NCBI GenBank assembly: GCA_030706665.1
Contig: JAUZOB010000252.1
Coordinates: 1-5,061, forward strand
Length of the DNA: 5,061 bases
Direction: 5' to 3'
Source: Bacteroidota bacterium
GTDB taxonomy: Bacteria; Bacteroidota; Bacteroidia; Bacteroidales; Prolixibacteraceae
This document shows positions 1-5,061 of this stretch, in pieces. Within the stretch, counting starts at the first letter, position 1; each line of letters begins with the position of its first letter. The notes beneath the pieces were generated by a model, which saw only the letters and a program-made list of their open reading frames with translations, had not been told where the DNA came from and ran no database searches. The translations under genes and the position numbers were made by a program.

Positions 1-79
1 CATTTTAAGAGCCAAAATGTTCTTAGATCTGACACCTGAAAAGGCATGGGATAAAATAAAAAAGAGAATTAAGGAATAA
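1..79 (+). CDS. 3' end of an unrecognised gene (partial)
   Basis: An open frame enters from the left edge (first full codon at 2) and ends at TAA 77-79. The visible tail reads ILRAKMFLDLTPEKAWDKIK and then a short basic end, KRIKE. It looks like a soluble amphipathic helix with alternating charged and hydrophobic residues, as expected of a real C-terminus. An internal ATG at 17 is unlikely to be a start, because the frame continues open to the edge. No domain can be named from 25 residues. A hairpin about 30 bp past the stop supports a gene ending here. The alternative is a chance open frame. Confidence 0.5.
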   Translation, partial: ILRAKMFLDLTPEKAWDKIKKRIKE

Positions 80-106
80 ATTCTGCACCAATAACATAGA
101 TAGATT

Positions 107-153
107 ATACCCCAGAAATATTGCAATAATTATTGAATACATTTCTGGGGTAT
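107..153 (+). terminator. 13-bp perfect hairpin, candidate terminator
   Basis: Left arm ATACCCCAGAAAT (107-119) is the exact reverse complement of ATTTCTGGGGTAT (141-153), with a 21-nt loop. The loop itself contains a 12-bp palindrome, CAATAATTATTG (124-135). The hairpin lies 27 bp after the stop of the leftmost gene, where a terminator would be expected. No T-run follows on either strand, so intrinsic termination is not certain. It could instead be an mRNA 3'-end stabiliser or a remnant linked to the adjacent transposon relic. Confidence 0.45.
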
Positions 154-161
154 GGAACTGC

Positions 162-207
162 TAACTTTATCTGGACATAAAGTTAAATCATAAAACATTA
201 ACTTTAT
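162..207. repeat. Three alternating copies of TAACTTTAT
   Basis: TAACTTTAT occurs at 162-170 and again at 199-207. Its exact reverse complement, ATAAAGTTA, sits between them at 177-185. The middle copy can pair with the left copy (9 bp, 6-nt loop) or with the right copy (10 bp using 177-186 and 198-207, 11-nt loop), so two hairpins are mutually exclusive. The cluster ends 3 bp before the ATG of the transposase relic, so it may include the relic's terminal region. The segment starting TGGACATAAAG at 172 could be a degraded IS end, but no matching right end is visible in the window. Confidence 0.5.
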
Positions 208-210
208 ATA

Positions 211-276
211 ATGGAAAAGATCATAAAAAATTATGACCGGGCATTCAAGGAGAATGCAGTCAAATTGAGATATTAA
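211..276 (+). pseudogene. IS3-family transposase OrfA remnant (N-terminus only)
   Basis: ATG at 211 opens a 21-codon frame that ends at TAA 274-276. It includes KNYDRAFKENAVKLRY, which matches from memory the start of Bacteroidota IS3-family OrfA proteins, an N-terminal helix-turn-helix of the form NYDxxFKxxAVxLSYER...ELA. The frame breaks just where the family continues into ER-N-SELA. A short out-of-frame stretch at 282-296 reading SRNST may be a decayed continuation, but this is weak. No OrfB and no DDE catalytic core are present, so the element cannot move. The relic ends only 65 bp before the mannosidase start, so an insertion or deletion event has probably shaped that gene's upstream region. 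Confidence 0.6.
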
Positions 277-341
277 TGACAAGCAGAAATAGTACTTGAT
301 GTTTTTTTGAAATTGTGTATTCAATTCTAATTCAACTTCGA

Positions 342-2612
342 ATGAAAAGATATTTATTTCTTTTGGTGCTTCCGATTATTATGCTTGGATGTACCCAAAA
401 ACAGATGACCTGTTTCAAATATGTAAATCCTTTTGTGGGAACTGATACGTATGGTCATACTTATCCCGGAGCCTTATTGCCTTTTGGCTTTGTTCAGTTA
501 AGCCCGGATACCGGAGATAAGGGGTGGAACCATTGCTCGGGATATCATTCTTCTGATGATTTTATCATGGGGTTTTCCCATACTCATCTGAGTGGAACCG
601 GTGCAGTTGAAATGGGAGATATCCTGATTATGCCTATGATTGGGAAACCGAAATATGAACCGGAAATAAAAGAGAATTCCAGGGATGGTTATTGCTCTCA
701 TTTCTCAAAGGATACAGAGACTGCTACTCCTGGATATTATGCCGTAAATCTCGATAAATACAATATTAAAGCAGAACTCACTGCGACTCAAAGAGTCGGG
801 TTGCATCAATATACATTTCCCGGGAGTGACAGTGTTGCGATAATTATTGATCTGGGACATGGAATTGGTGATGAAACTATCGAGAGTACTGTTTCTGTTG
901 TCAATGATCATACGATTACCGGGTTTCGTCATTCTTCCGGATTCATTAGAGATCAACCTTTATATTTTTGTTCTGAATTCTCAAAGCCATTCAAAGAATA
1001 CATTACTTATAAAGATGGTCACACCGGAAATGAGAGTAAGGTAAAAGGTAAAATATGCAAGATCATCTTGAAGTTTGAAACAGCTCAGAATGAAAAAATA
1101 CTGGTGAAAACAGGACTCTCAACATTTAGTGAGAAGAATGCAATGGCCAATATTTTAGCTGAGATGCCTCATTGGAATTTCAATAAAGTGGTAGATAATG
1201 CAAAGAAGAGCTGGAATAAGGAATTGTCAAAAATTGAGATCACCGGTAATGATGAAAAAGAAAAGACAACTTTTTATACTGCATTCTATCATACCATGAT
1301 GTCTCCAAATCTATTTTCAGATGTTGACGGCTCATATCATGGCTGGGACGGGAAAAATCATCAGAAGGGGAAGGTAAATTATTTTACGAATTATTCGCTG
1401 TGGGATACCTATCGGGCAGAACACCCGTTGCTGCTTCTTTTATCTCCGGAGAAAGATGTTGAATTTATAAACTCTATGCTGCAACGATATCGCGAAATAG
1501 GAGAATTGCCTATCAATGAATATGGAATCAATGAAACCTTCTGTATGATAGGAAACCATGCGATACCGGTTATTGTTGATGCATACCTTCGCGGAACTAA
1601 AGGATTTGACGCGAATCTTGCCTATGAAGCGGTAAAACACAGTTCAATGAACAGTGCTTTTAATTTTAAAGTTGATTGGGATAATTATATGAAGTATGGC
1701 TATCTCCCTTCAGATATAATTAAGGAAGAAGCAGTGTCGCGAACACTCGAAAGCGCCTATGATGATTGGTGTGTTGCACAGATGGCAAAGAAAATGGGGA
1801 AAACAGAAGATTATAAATACTTTTCAAAAAGAGCCGGGTTTTATAAAAACTTATTTGATCCGGAGACTTCACTTATGCGCGGACGAAAGACAAATGGAGC
1901 TTGGGTCAGTCCGTTTGATCATTTTAAAATATCTCATACCGGCGATGCCGGTGGTGATTATACTGAAGGGAATGCATGGCAATATACCTGGCAGGTGCAG
2001 CAGGATGTTAATGGATTGATTGATTTAATGGGAGGTGACCGAAAATTTATTACAAAGCTAGACTCTTTATTTCATCTTAACTCAAATGTGTACGGGGACG
2101 GCTTCGTTTTGGATGTAACCGGATTAATCGGACAGTACGCTCATGGAAACGAACCTTGTCATCATGTGGCTTACCTCTACAATTTCGCCGGAGCTCCATG
2201 GAAAACCCAAGAAATGGTAAATAGAATCAAGAATACGCTCTATAGTGATAAGCGGGATGGATTGTGCGGAAATGACGATTGTGGGCAAATGTCGGCTTGG
2301 TATGTATTCGGAGCCCTGGGATTCTATCCTGTTACTCCGGGGACAGATTATTTTGTAATAGGTACTCCCAGTTTTAAACAAACAAAGCTTCATTTACCCA
2401 ATGGCAAGACGTTTGTTGTAAAAGCGGACAATCTGAGTAAAGACAATTTCTACATCCAATCCGCAAAGTTGAATGGCAAAACTTATACCAAGTCCTATAT
2501 CAAAGTTGATGATATAAGGAAGGGAGGGGTACTGGAATTTGTCATGGGGCCAGAACCTCAAAAGGAATGGGGAAGCAAAGCAGAAGATCGTCCTGTTTCG
2601 AGAATTGAGTAA
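342..2612 (+). CDS. GH92 family exo-alpha-mannosidase, lipoprotein
   Basis: A complete 756-residue glycoside hydrolase family 92 enzyme. The family is Ca2+-dependent and inverting, and removes terminal alpha-mannose from N-glycans or mannans. Residues 1-17 (MKRYLFLLVLPIIMLGC) form a signal peptide with a lipobox ending at Cys17. The beta-sandwich domain spans about 25-250 and carries YVNPFVGTD (27-35), GHTYPGALLPFG (38-49) and GFSHTHLSGTG (77-87). The helical barrel spans about 270-740 and carries WDTYRAEHP (354-362), the EGNAWQYTW motif with probable acid Glu542, HGNEPCHH (601-608), and GNDDCGQMSAW (643-653), whose Asp pair holds the probable base. Length and motifs are intact. I chose ATG 342 over the in-frame GTG at 315 because it puts the signal peptide at the N-terminus. 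No acidic residues follow Cys17, suggesting a periplasm-facing lipoprotein. Linkage specificity is undetermined. The LacI gene downstream is its likely regulator. Confidence 0.95.
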   Translation: MKRYLFLLVLPIIMLGCTQKQMTCFKYVNPFVGTDTYGHTYPGALLPFGFVQLSPDTGDKGWNHCSGYHSSDDFIMGFSHTHLSGTGAVEMGDILIMPMIGKPKYEPEIKENSRDGYCSHFSKDTETATPGYYAVNLDKYNIKAELTATQRVGLHQYTFPGSDSVAIIIDLGHGIGDETIESTVSVVNDHTITGFRHSSGFIRDQPLYFCSEFSKPFKEYITYKDGHTGNESKVKGKICKIILKFETAQNEKILVKTGLSTFSEKNAMANILAEMPHWNFNKVVDNAKKSWNKELSKIEITGNDEKEKTTFYTAFYHTMMSPNLFSDVDGSYHGWDGKNHQKGKVNYFTNYSLWDTYRAEHPLLLLLSPEKDVEFINSMLQRYREIGELPINEYGINETFCMIGNHAIPVIVDAYLRGTKGFDANLAYEAVKHSSMNSAFNFKVDWDNYMKYGYLPSDIIKEEAVSRTLESAYDDWCVAQMAKKMGKTEDYKYFSKRAGFYKNLFDPETSLMRGRKTNGAWVSPFDHFKISHTGDAGGDYTEGNAWQYTWQVQQDVNGLIDLMGGDRKFITKLDSLFHLNSNVYGDGFVLDVTGLIGQYAHGNEPCHHVAYLYNFAGAPWKTQEMVNRIKNTLYSDKRDGLCGNDDCGQMSAWYVFGALGFYPVTPGTDYFVIGTPSFKQTKLHLPNGKTFVVKADNLSKDNFYIQSAKLNGKTYTKSYIKVDDIRKGGVLEFVMGPEPQKEWGSKAEDRPVSRIE

Positions 2613-2654
2613 TTGCAGGATTCTTCCTTATTAAAGAAAGCTATGAAAAAAGGC

Positions 2655-2685
2655 TTTGATGCAGGGGTATCTTAATGCTATTTTG
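2655..2685 (+). promoter_or_regulatory. Candidate Bacteroidota promoter for the LacI gene
   Basis: The -33 element TTTG (2655-2658) is followed after 20 bp by TATTTTG (2679-2685). The consensus for this phylum is TTTG, 19-21 bp, TAnnTTTG, so the spacing fits but the -7 box is one base short. It lies 61 bp before the regulator's GTG, in the 134-bp gap after the mannosidase. The same gap shows only a weak 5-bp stem (AAAGC 2637-2641 with GCTTT 2653-2657), so read-through from the mannosidase gene is possible. GCAAA (2725-2729) and TTTGC (2738-2742) form a small inverted repeat just before the start that could serve in autoregulation. Confidence 0.3.
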
Positions 2686-2746
2686 TGAAAATATTCTGTT
2701 ATCTGATTAATAACTTATAAATTCGCAAAAAATAAGATTTGCTTTT

Positions 2747-3763
2747 GTGAAAAAAGTATCCATAAATGATATTGCCGCACGTCTGGGAGTCTCTCCGACT
2801 TTGGTCTCCTTAGCGCTGAATGGGAAAGGGAAGGAATACCGCATTCGGGATGAGATCTGTAAAAAAGTATTGGATATGGCTGCTGAATTAAACTATCAGC
2901 CTAATACCATTGCCAAAGGACTAAGAACCGGGAAAACACAAACATTAGGAGTGATTGTTGCTGATATTGCAAATCCATTTTTTGGAAGGCTCTGTCGTGA
3001 AATAGAAACGGAAGCGGAATTAATGGGCTATAAGGTAATTTTCTGTAGTTCTGATGAAGATGCCACGAGATCAAAGAGACAACTCGAGATGTTGTTGCAG
3101 AGTCAGGTTGATGGACTAATTATTTCACCGCCTGTCGGCAGCAATGAACAAATTCAGTTTCTTGCTGATGCTGGGTTCCCTTATGTGTTAATTGACCGTT
3201 ATTTCCCGGATATCGATTCAAATTTCATCATCGTTGATAATTTCGAAGCCTCTTTTAATGCGACTAACTTTTTAATCTCTAAAGGATATAAACGAATCGG
3301 GTTTCTCACAATAAATGAGGACTTGGTCACTATGCATAACCGAACTGAAGGATATTTGACTGCAATAAATAATTCTGATTTAAAAATCGGTGATACTTTG
3401 CTGACGAAGTTGCCATTTTCTCACGATGGCAAGGATGTGCGACAAGCTATTATGGATCTTCTTCAACGGGAAGGTAAAATCGATGCATTGATCTTCTCTT
3501 CGAGTAAAATCGGGTTAATGGGGTTAGAAGCAATTGCAGATATTCCGTTAAAAGTTCCTCAGGATATTGCCATTGTTAGTTTTGATGACCCTGATTCTTT
3601 TAAAATCTGTTTTACCCCCATCTCGGCAATTGCCCAGCCTTTATCTGAAATGGGGAAGAGATCCGTTCAGCTATTGGTTCAGCAAATTAAAAAAAGAAAG
3701 AAGACTGAAACGACCGAAAAGGTAGTTTTAAAAACAGAATTCATTGTCAGAAAGTCTTGCTGA
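2747..3763 (+). CDS. LacI-family transcriptional regulator
   Basis: A complete 338-residue LacI/GalR-type DNA-binding regulator acting in the cytoplasm. The N-terminal helix-turn-helix is at residues 4-25 (VSINDIAARLGVSPTLVSLALN). The wing NGKGKEYRI follows at 25-33, and the hinge helix is at 51-63 with Ala56 and Leu59 in the positions that enter the minor groove. The sugar-binding domain of periplasmic-binding-protein type runs from about 66 (LGVIVADIANPFF) to about 330, with VDGLIISPP and the late IVSFDD motif, both usual for the family. The start is GTG: an in-frame stop lies upstream at 2711-2713 with no ATG between, and the protein begins exactly at the conserved helix-turn-helix. Its place directly after the mannosidase gene suggests that it controls mannoside use, with a released sugar as effector. 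That is inference; neither ligand nor operator is shown. Confidence 0.95.
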   Translation: MKKVSINDIAARLGVSPTLVSLALNGKGKEYRIRDEICKKVLDMAAELNYQPNTIAKGLRTGKTQTLGVIVADIANPFFGRLCREIETEAELMGYKVIFCSSDEDATRSKRQLEMLLQSQVDGLIISPPVGSNEQIQFLADAGFPYVLIDRYFPDIDSNFIIVDNFEASFNATNFLISKGYKRIGFLTINEDLVTMHNRTEGYLTAINNSDLKIGDTLLTKLPFSHDGKDVRQAIMDLLQREGKIDALIFSSSKIGLMGLEAIADIPLKVPQDIAIVSFDDPDSFKICFTPISAIAQPLSEMGKRSVQLLVQQIKKRKKTETTEKVVLKTEFIVRKSC

Positions 3764-3964
3764 TGGCTCTATCTGTTAATTGTAAACTCTGAGAATCTTT
3801 ATTTTGCAAGTATTAAAAGAAGAACTTGTGCGAGGATCGTTTGTGATCTTTGAGATTCTTTCGTCATCTTGAGAACTAAAGAGTGAATGTTACGATAAAA
3901 CTACTCGCCTTCTATATCCTTATTCGGGGATATGATTTTGATCCCACTTCCCTGCGAGAGAAGA
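3764..3964. other. Convergent intergenic region with small inverted repeats
   Basis: This 201-bp gap separates the ends of two convergent genes. ATATCCT (3914-3920) pairs with GGGATAT (3927-3933) through six Watson-Crick pairs and one G-T wobble, with a 6-nt loop. An outer CTCGC (3904-3908) can pair with GCGAG (3954-3958). GGGAT (3927-3931) with ATCCC (3941-3945) is a competing alternative. Their place just before the minus-strand stop fits a shared bidirectional terminator, but no T-run follows on either strand. Further left, AGAATCT (3792-3798) and AGATTCT (3853-3859) are a 7-bp inverted repeat of unclear meaning. No coding frame is seen. Confidence 0.35.
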
Positions 3965-4453
3965 CTACTTGTTAAAAACCGTATACTTAAAATAGTAGAG
4001 ATCGTCAAGCAACCATGCACTTACAGGAAGATCATGAATCCCGGTGTCTGTAACATCTATGATTTTAAGCCGTTTGAGCTCAGATAAAGAAGGTAAATCA
4101 CTGAGTTTGGGATTCCCGGAAAGATAGAGCTCTTCAAGTTTTGTACACATTTCGATTAACTGATTCAATTCGACAAGGTTGTTATTCCGTACGGAAAGAA
4201 CCCTTAAATTCGTCAGATTTGCAATATTATTAGGTAATTCTGTGAGATTATTATTATCAAGAATCAGAATCTCGACATTGGAATCAAAGGTGCGTGCCGG
4301 AAGTCTGTCTAAGTTTTTGTTGCTTAAATCCAATACTTTAAGTCCCCTCTTCATCTGACCTTTCCCTTCAAAAACTTCGACATGTTTTTGTGTCTGAGCC
4401 ATTGTTGTTGTTACAACAAAGAGTAGTACCAAACAATATAGTATTGATTTCAT
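3965..4453 (-). CDS. Small secreted leucine-rich-repeat protein
   Basis: A complete 162-residue protein. Residues 1-19 are a classical type I signal peptide (MK, hydrophobic core, then TMA before Gln20), with no lipobox, so it is probably periplasmic or secreted. Five leucine-rich repeats follow, beginning at Leu38, Val60, Leu83, Leu106 and Leu129 with a 22-23-residue period. Repeats 2-4 keep the LxxLxLxxNxL pattern; in repeat 1 Lys46 and in repeat 5 Thr137 replace the Asn. Repeats 1, 2, 4 and 5 carry the LP dipeptide seen in bacterial and plant-type repeats. There is no enzymatic domain, transmembrane anchor or type IX sorting domain; a short aromatic tail (YYFKYTVF) ends the protein. Such proteins usually bind other proteins, but the partner is unknown. 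The gene has its own promoter and runs convergent to the LacI gene, so joint regulation is not indicated. Confidence 0.88.
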   Translation of the reverse strand: MKSILYCLVLLFVVTTTMAQTQKHVEVFEGKGQMKRGLKVLDLSNKNLDRLPARTFDSNVEILILDNNNLTELPNNIANLTNLRVLSVRNNNLVELNQLIEMCTKLEELYLSGNPKLSDLPSLSELKRLKIIDVTDTGIHDLPVSAWLLDDLYYFKYTVFNK

Positions 4454-4475
4454 TTGCTTTTTTTTCTATAATATA

Positions 4476-4483
4476 CAAAAATA
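4476..4483 (-). promoter_or_regulatory. -7 box for the leucine-rich-repeat gene
   Basis: On the minus strand this reads TATTTTTG, an exact match to the Bacteroidota -7 consensus TAnnTTTG. It lies 22 bp upstream of the ATG at 4453. The leader is short and A-rich (a run of eight A before GCAA and the ATG), which suits translation initiation in this phylum. No good TTTG -33 element sits 19-21 bp further upstream, so the promoter is only half supported. Confidence 0.45.
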
Positions 4484-4929
4484 GAGCCAACTCTTTAATT
4501 TTATAAGGTTTTTGAAAGGTTTATTTTTGGTCTTAACGAATATTCGCAAAGGGGTATTTATTAAATCTCTGAAGACTATTTTACTAATAAGAGAAATGGA
4601 TTCTTAATCAGAAGATTTGTTGTTCCTCTTCTTTATACTCTATCTGTTTTGATATCGGGTGATATATTTGACTGTACTTTTTCATGAGAGATCGTTTTAA
4701 ATGTAGATTCTCATTTTATACAATTTGAAAGCAAAGCATAAAAATTTTTGAAAAATACAGCTGTTATGTGACGTCTTAACTAATGAGTTAACCTGGCAAG
4801 TAAAACGACCTGTAATGATGTTTAAAAGTTGTAACTTAATGCAAGTGAGACTTGTTATTGAACAGTCTCTGCTTATTTCGAAAAACTTTTATTGTTCCTT
4901 TTCATCTTGTTGCTCAATTGTTTTTATGA

Positions 4930-4958
4930 ATTCTTGAATGATTACCTCATTCAAGAAT
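4930..4958. repeat. 12-bp perfect hairpin
   Basis: ATTCTTGAATGA (4930-4941) is the exact reverse complement of TCATTCAAGAAT (4947-4958), with a 5-nt loop TTACC. This is the tightest hairpin in the window. No T-run follows directly on either strand; on the plus strand TTTTT appears only at 4971-4975. It may be a terminator of a transcript crossing this region, a protein-binding dyad, or part of a structured RNA. Confidence 0.6.
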
Positions 4959-4976
4959 AGAACAAACCTATTTTTC

Positions 4977-5014
4977 AAATACAAAATTTTTCATGAGTAA
5001 AACATTTTGTATTT
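4977..5014. repeat. 11-bp AT-rich hairpin with bulge
   Basis: AAATACAAAAT (4977-4987) is the exact reverse complement of ATTTTGTATTT (5004-5014). If C5003 is bulged, four more pairs form (TTTT 4988-4991 with AAAA 4999-5002), leaving a 7-nt loop CATGAGT. The right arm ends in T residues (5012-5016), giving a terminator-like look on the plus strand, although the stem is very AT-rich and so weak. Confidence 0.5.
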
Positions 5015-5061
5015 TTATCTCTCGCGGTAATTGGGCAATTGAGCCATATTAACTTGCCTTC

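Larger units (their letters stand above)
4912..5044. repeat. 9-bp inverted repeat enclosing both hairpins
   Basis: GCTCAATTG (4912-4920) and CAATTGAGC (5036-5044) are exact reverse complements. They bracket the hairpins at 4930-4958 and 4977-5014, so the 133-bp segment could fold as a three-way junction. T4921-T4923 against G5033-G5035 would extend the outer stem by wobble pairs in RNA. A 9-bp match at this distance can arise by chance in AT-rich DNA. Confidence 0.35.
4454..5061. other. 608-bp region with no convincing gene
   Basis: All frames on both strands are broken into short pieces without recognisable protein motifs. The left end holds the leucine-rich-repeat gene's promoter. A 10-bp palindrome, CGAATATTCG, lies at 4537-4546. 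A lone TAnnTTTG match on the plus strand (TATATTTG, 4663-4670) has no -33 partner and no gene after it. From about 4757 onward short palindromes become frequent: ACAGCTGT (4757-4764), AAGTT-GT-AACTT (4826-4837), CAAGT-GAG-ACTTG (4842-4854), then the two strong hairpins described separately. The stretch could be the upstream region of a gene beyond the right edge, a small-RNA locus, or decayed DNA. Confidence 0.6.

Noticed and set aside
130..324. 64-codon minus-strand frame over the transposase relic
   Set aside because: It runs antisense to the OrfA remnant and the inverted repeats, with no familiar motif; it is an AT-rich chance frame.
315..341. Earlier GTG start for the mannosidase
   Set aside because: It would add nine residues before the MKR signal peptide start; ATG 342 gives a normal lipoprotein signal.
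2621..2657. Intrinsic terminator after the mannosidase
   Set aside because: Only 5-bp stems (TTCTT with AAGAA; AAAGC with GCTTT) without a T-run can be drawn, too weak to call.
4684..4728. Plus-strand 14-codon frame after an exact TAnnTTTG box at 4663-4670
   Set aside because: There is no -33 element at proper spacing and no recognisable peptide; short frames like this are expected by chance.
4936..4993. Minus-strand frame ending in a charged tail (EFIKTIEQQDEKEQ) that looks like a protein C-terminus
   Set aside because: The frame is about 33 codons, begins after a stop, has only TTG as a possible start, and much of it is simply the perfect hairpin at 4930-4958 read as codons.
4454..5061. 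CRISPR array, tRNA or rRNA in the long non-coding stretch
   Set aside because: No regularly spaced direct repeats and no cloverleaf or rRNA-like sequence were found on either strand.

Overview
The window reads as a chromosomal segment of a Bacteroidota bacterium, most likely order Bacteroidales. It is AT-rich. The genes lack clear Shine-Dalgarno sequences and have A/T-rich leaders, and one has a TAnnTTTG -7 box. The gene content (a GH92 lipoprotein mannosidase, a LacI regulator with the NGKGKEYRI wing typical of the group, and a secreted leucine-rich-repeat protein) fits the same assignment. The genus cannot be told from this sequence.

Layout. Positions 1-79 hold the last 25 codons of an unrecognised plus-strand gene, followed by a 13-bp perfect hairpin (107-153). 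Positions 162-276 hold a 9-bp motif present three times in alternating orientation, then a 21-codon remnant of an IS3-family transposase OrfA that stops abruptly. Positions 342-2612 encode a complete GH92 alpha-mannosidase lipoprotein. After a 134-bp gap with a near-consensus promoter, 2747-3763 encodes a complete LacI-family repressor with a GTG start. A 201-bp gap with small inverted repeats separates it from a convergent minus-strand gene (3965-4453) for a small secreted protein with five leucine-rich repeats. The last 608 bp (4454-5061) show no convincing gene. They hold that gene's promoter and, near the right edge, two strong hairpins bracketed by a 9-bp inverted repeat.

How the genes relate. 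The mannosidase and the LacI regulator form a plausible minimal mannoside-utilisation module: the enzyme trims terminal mannose from glycans in the cell envelope, and the regulator may sense a released sugar and control the enzyme, itself, or both. No SusC/SusD pair is visible, so a full polysaccharide-utilisation locus is not shown here. The leucine-rich-repeat gene is divergent in function and separately promoted; no link to mannose use is evident. The protein-coding content is ordinary for the group. The points worth a second look are the transposon relic directly upstream of the mannosidase, the specificity-related residues of the enzyme, and the structured non-coding right end.
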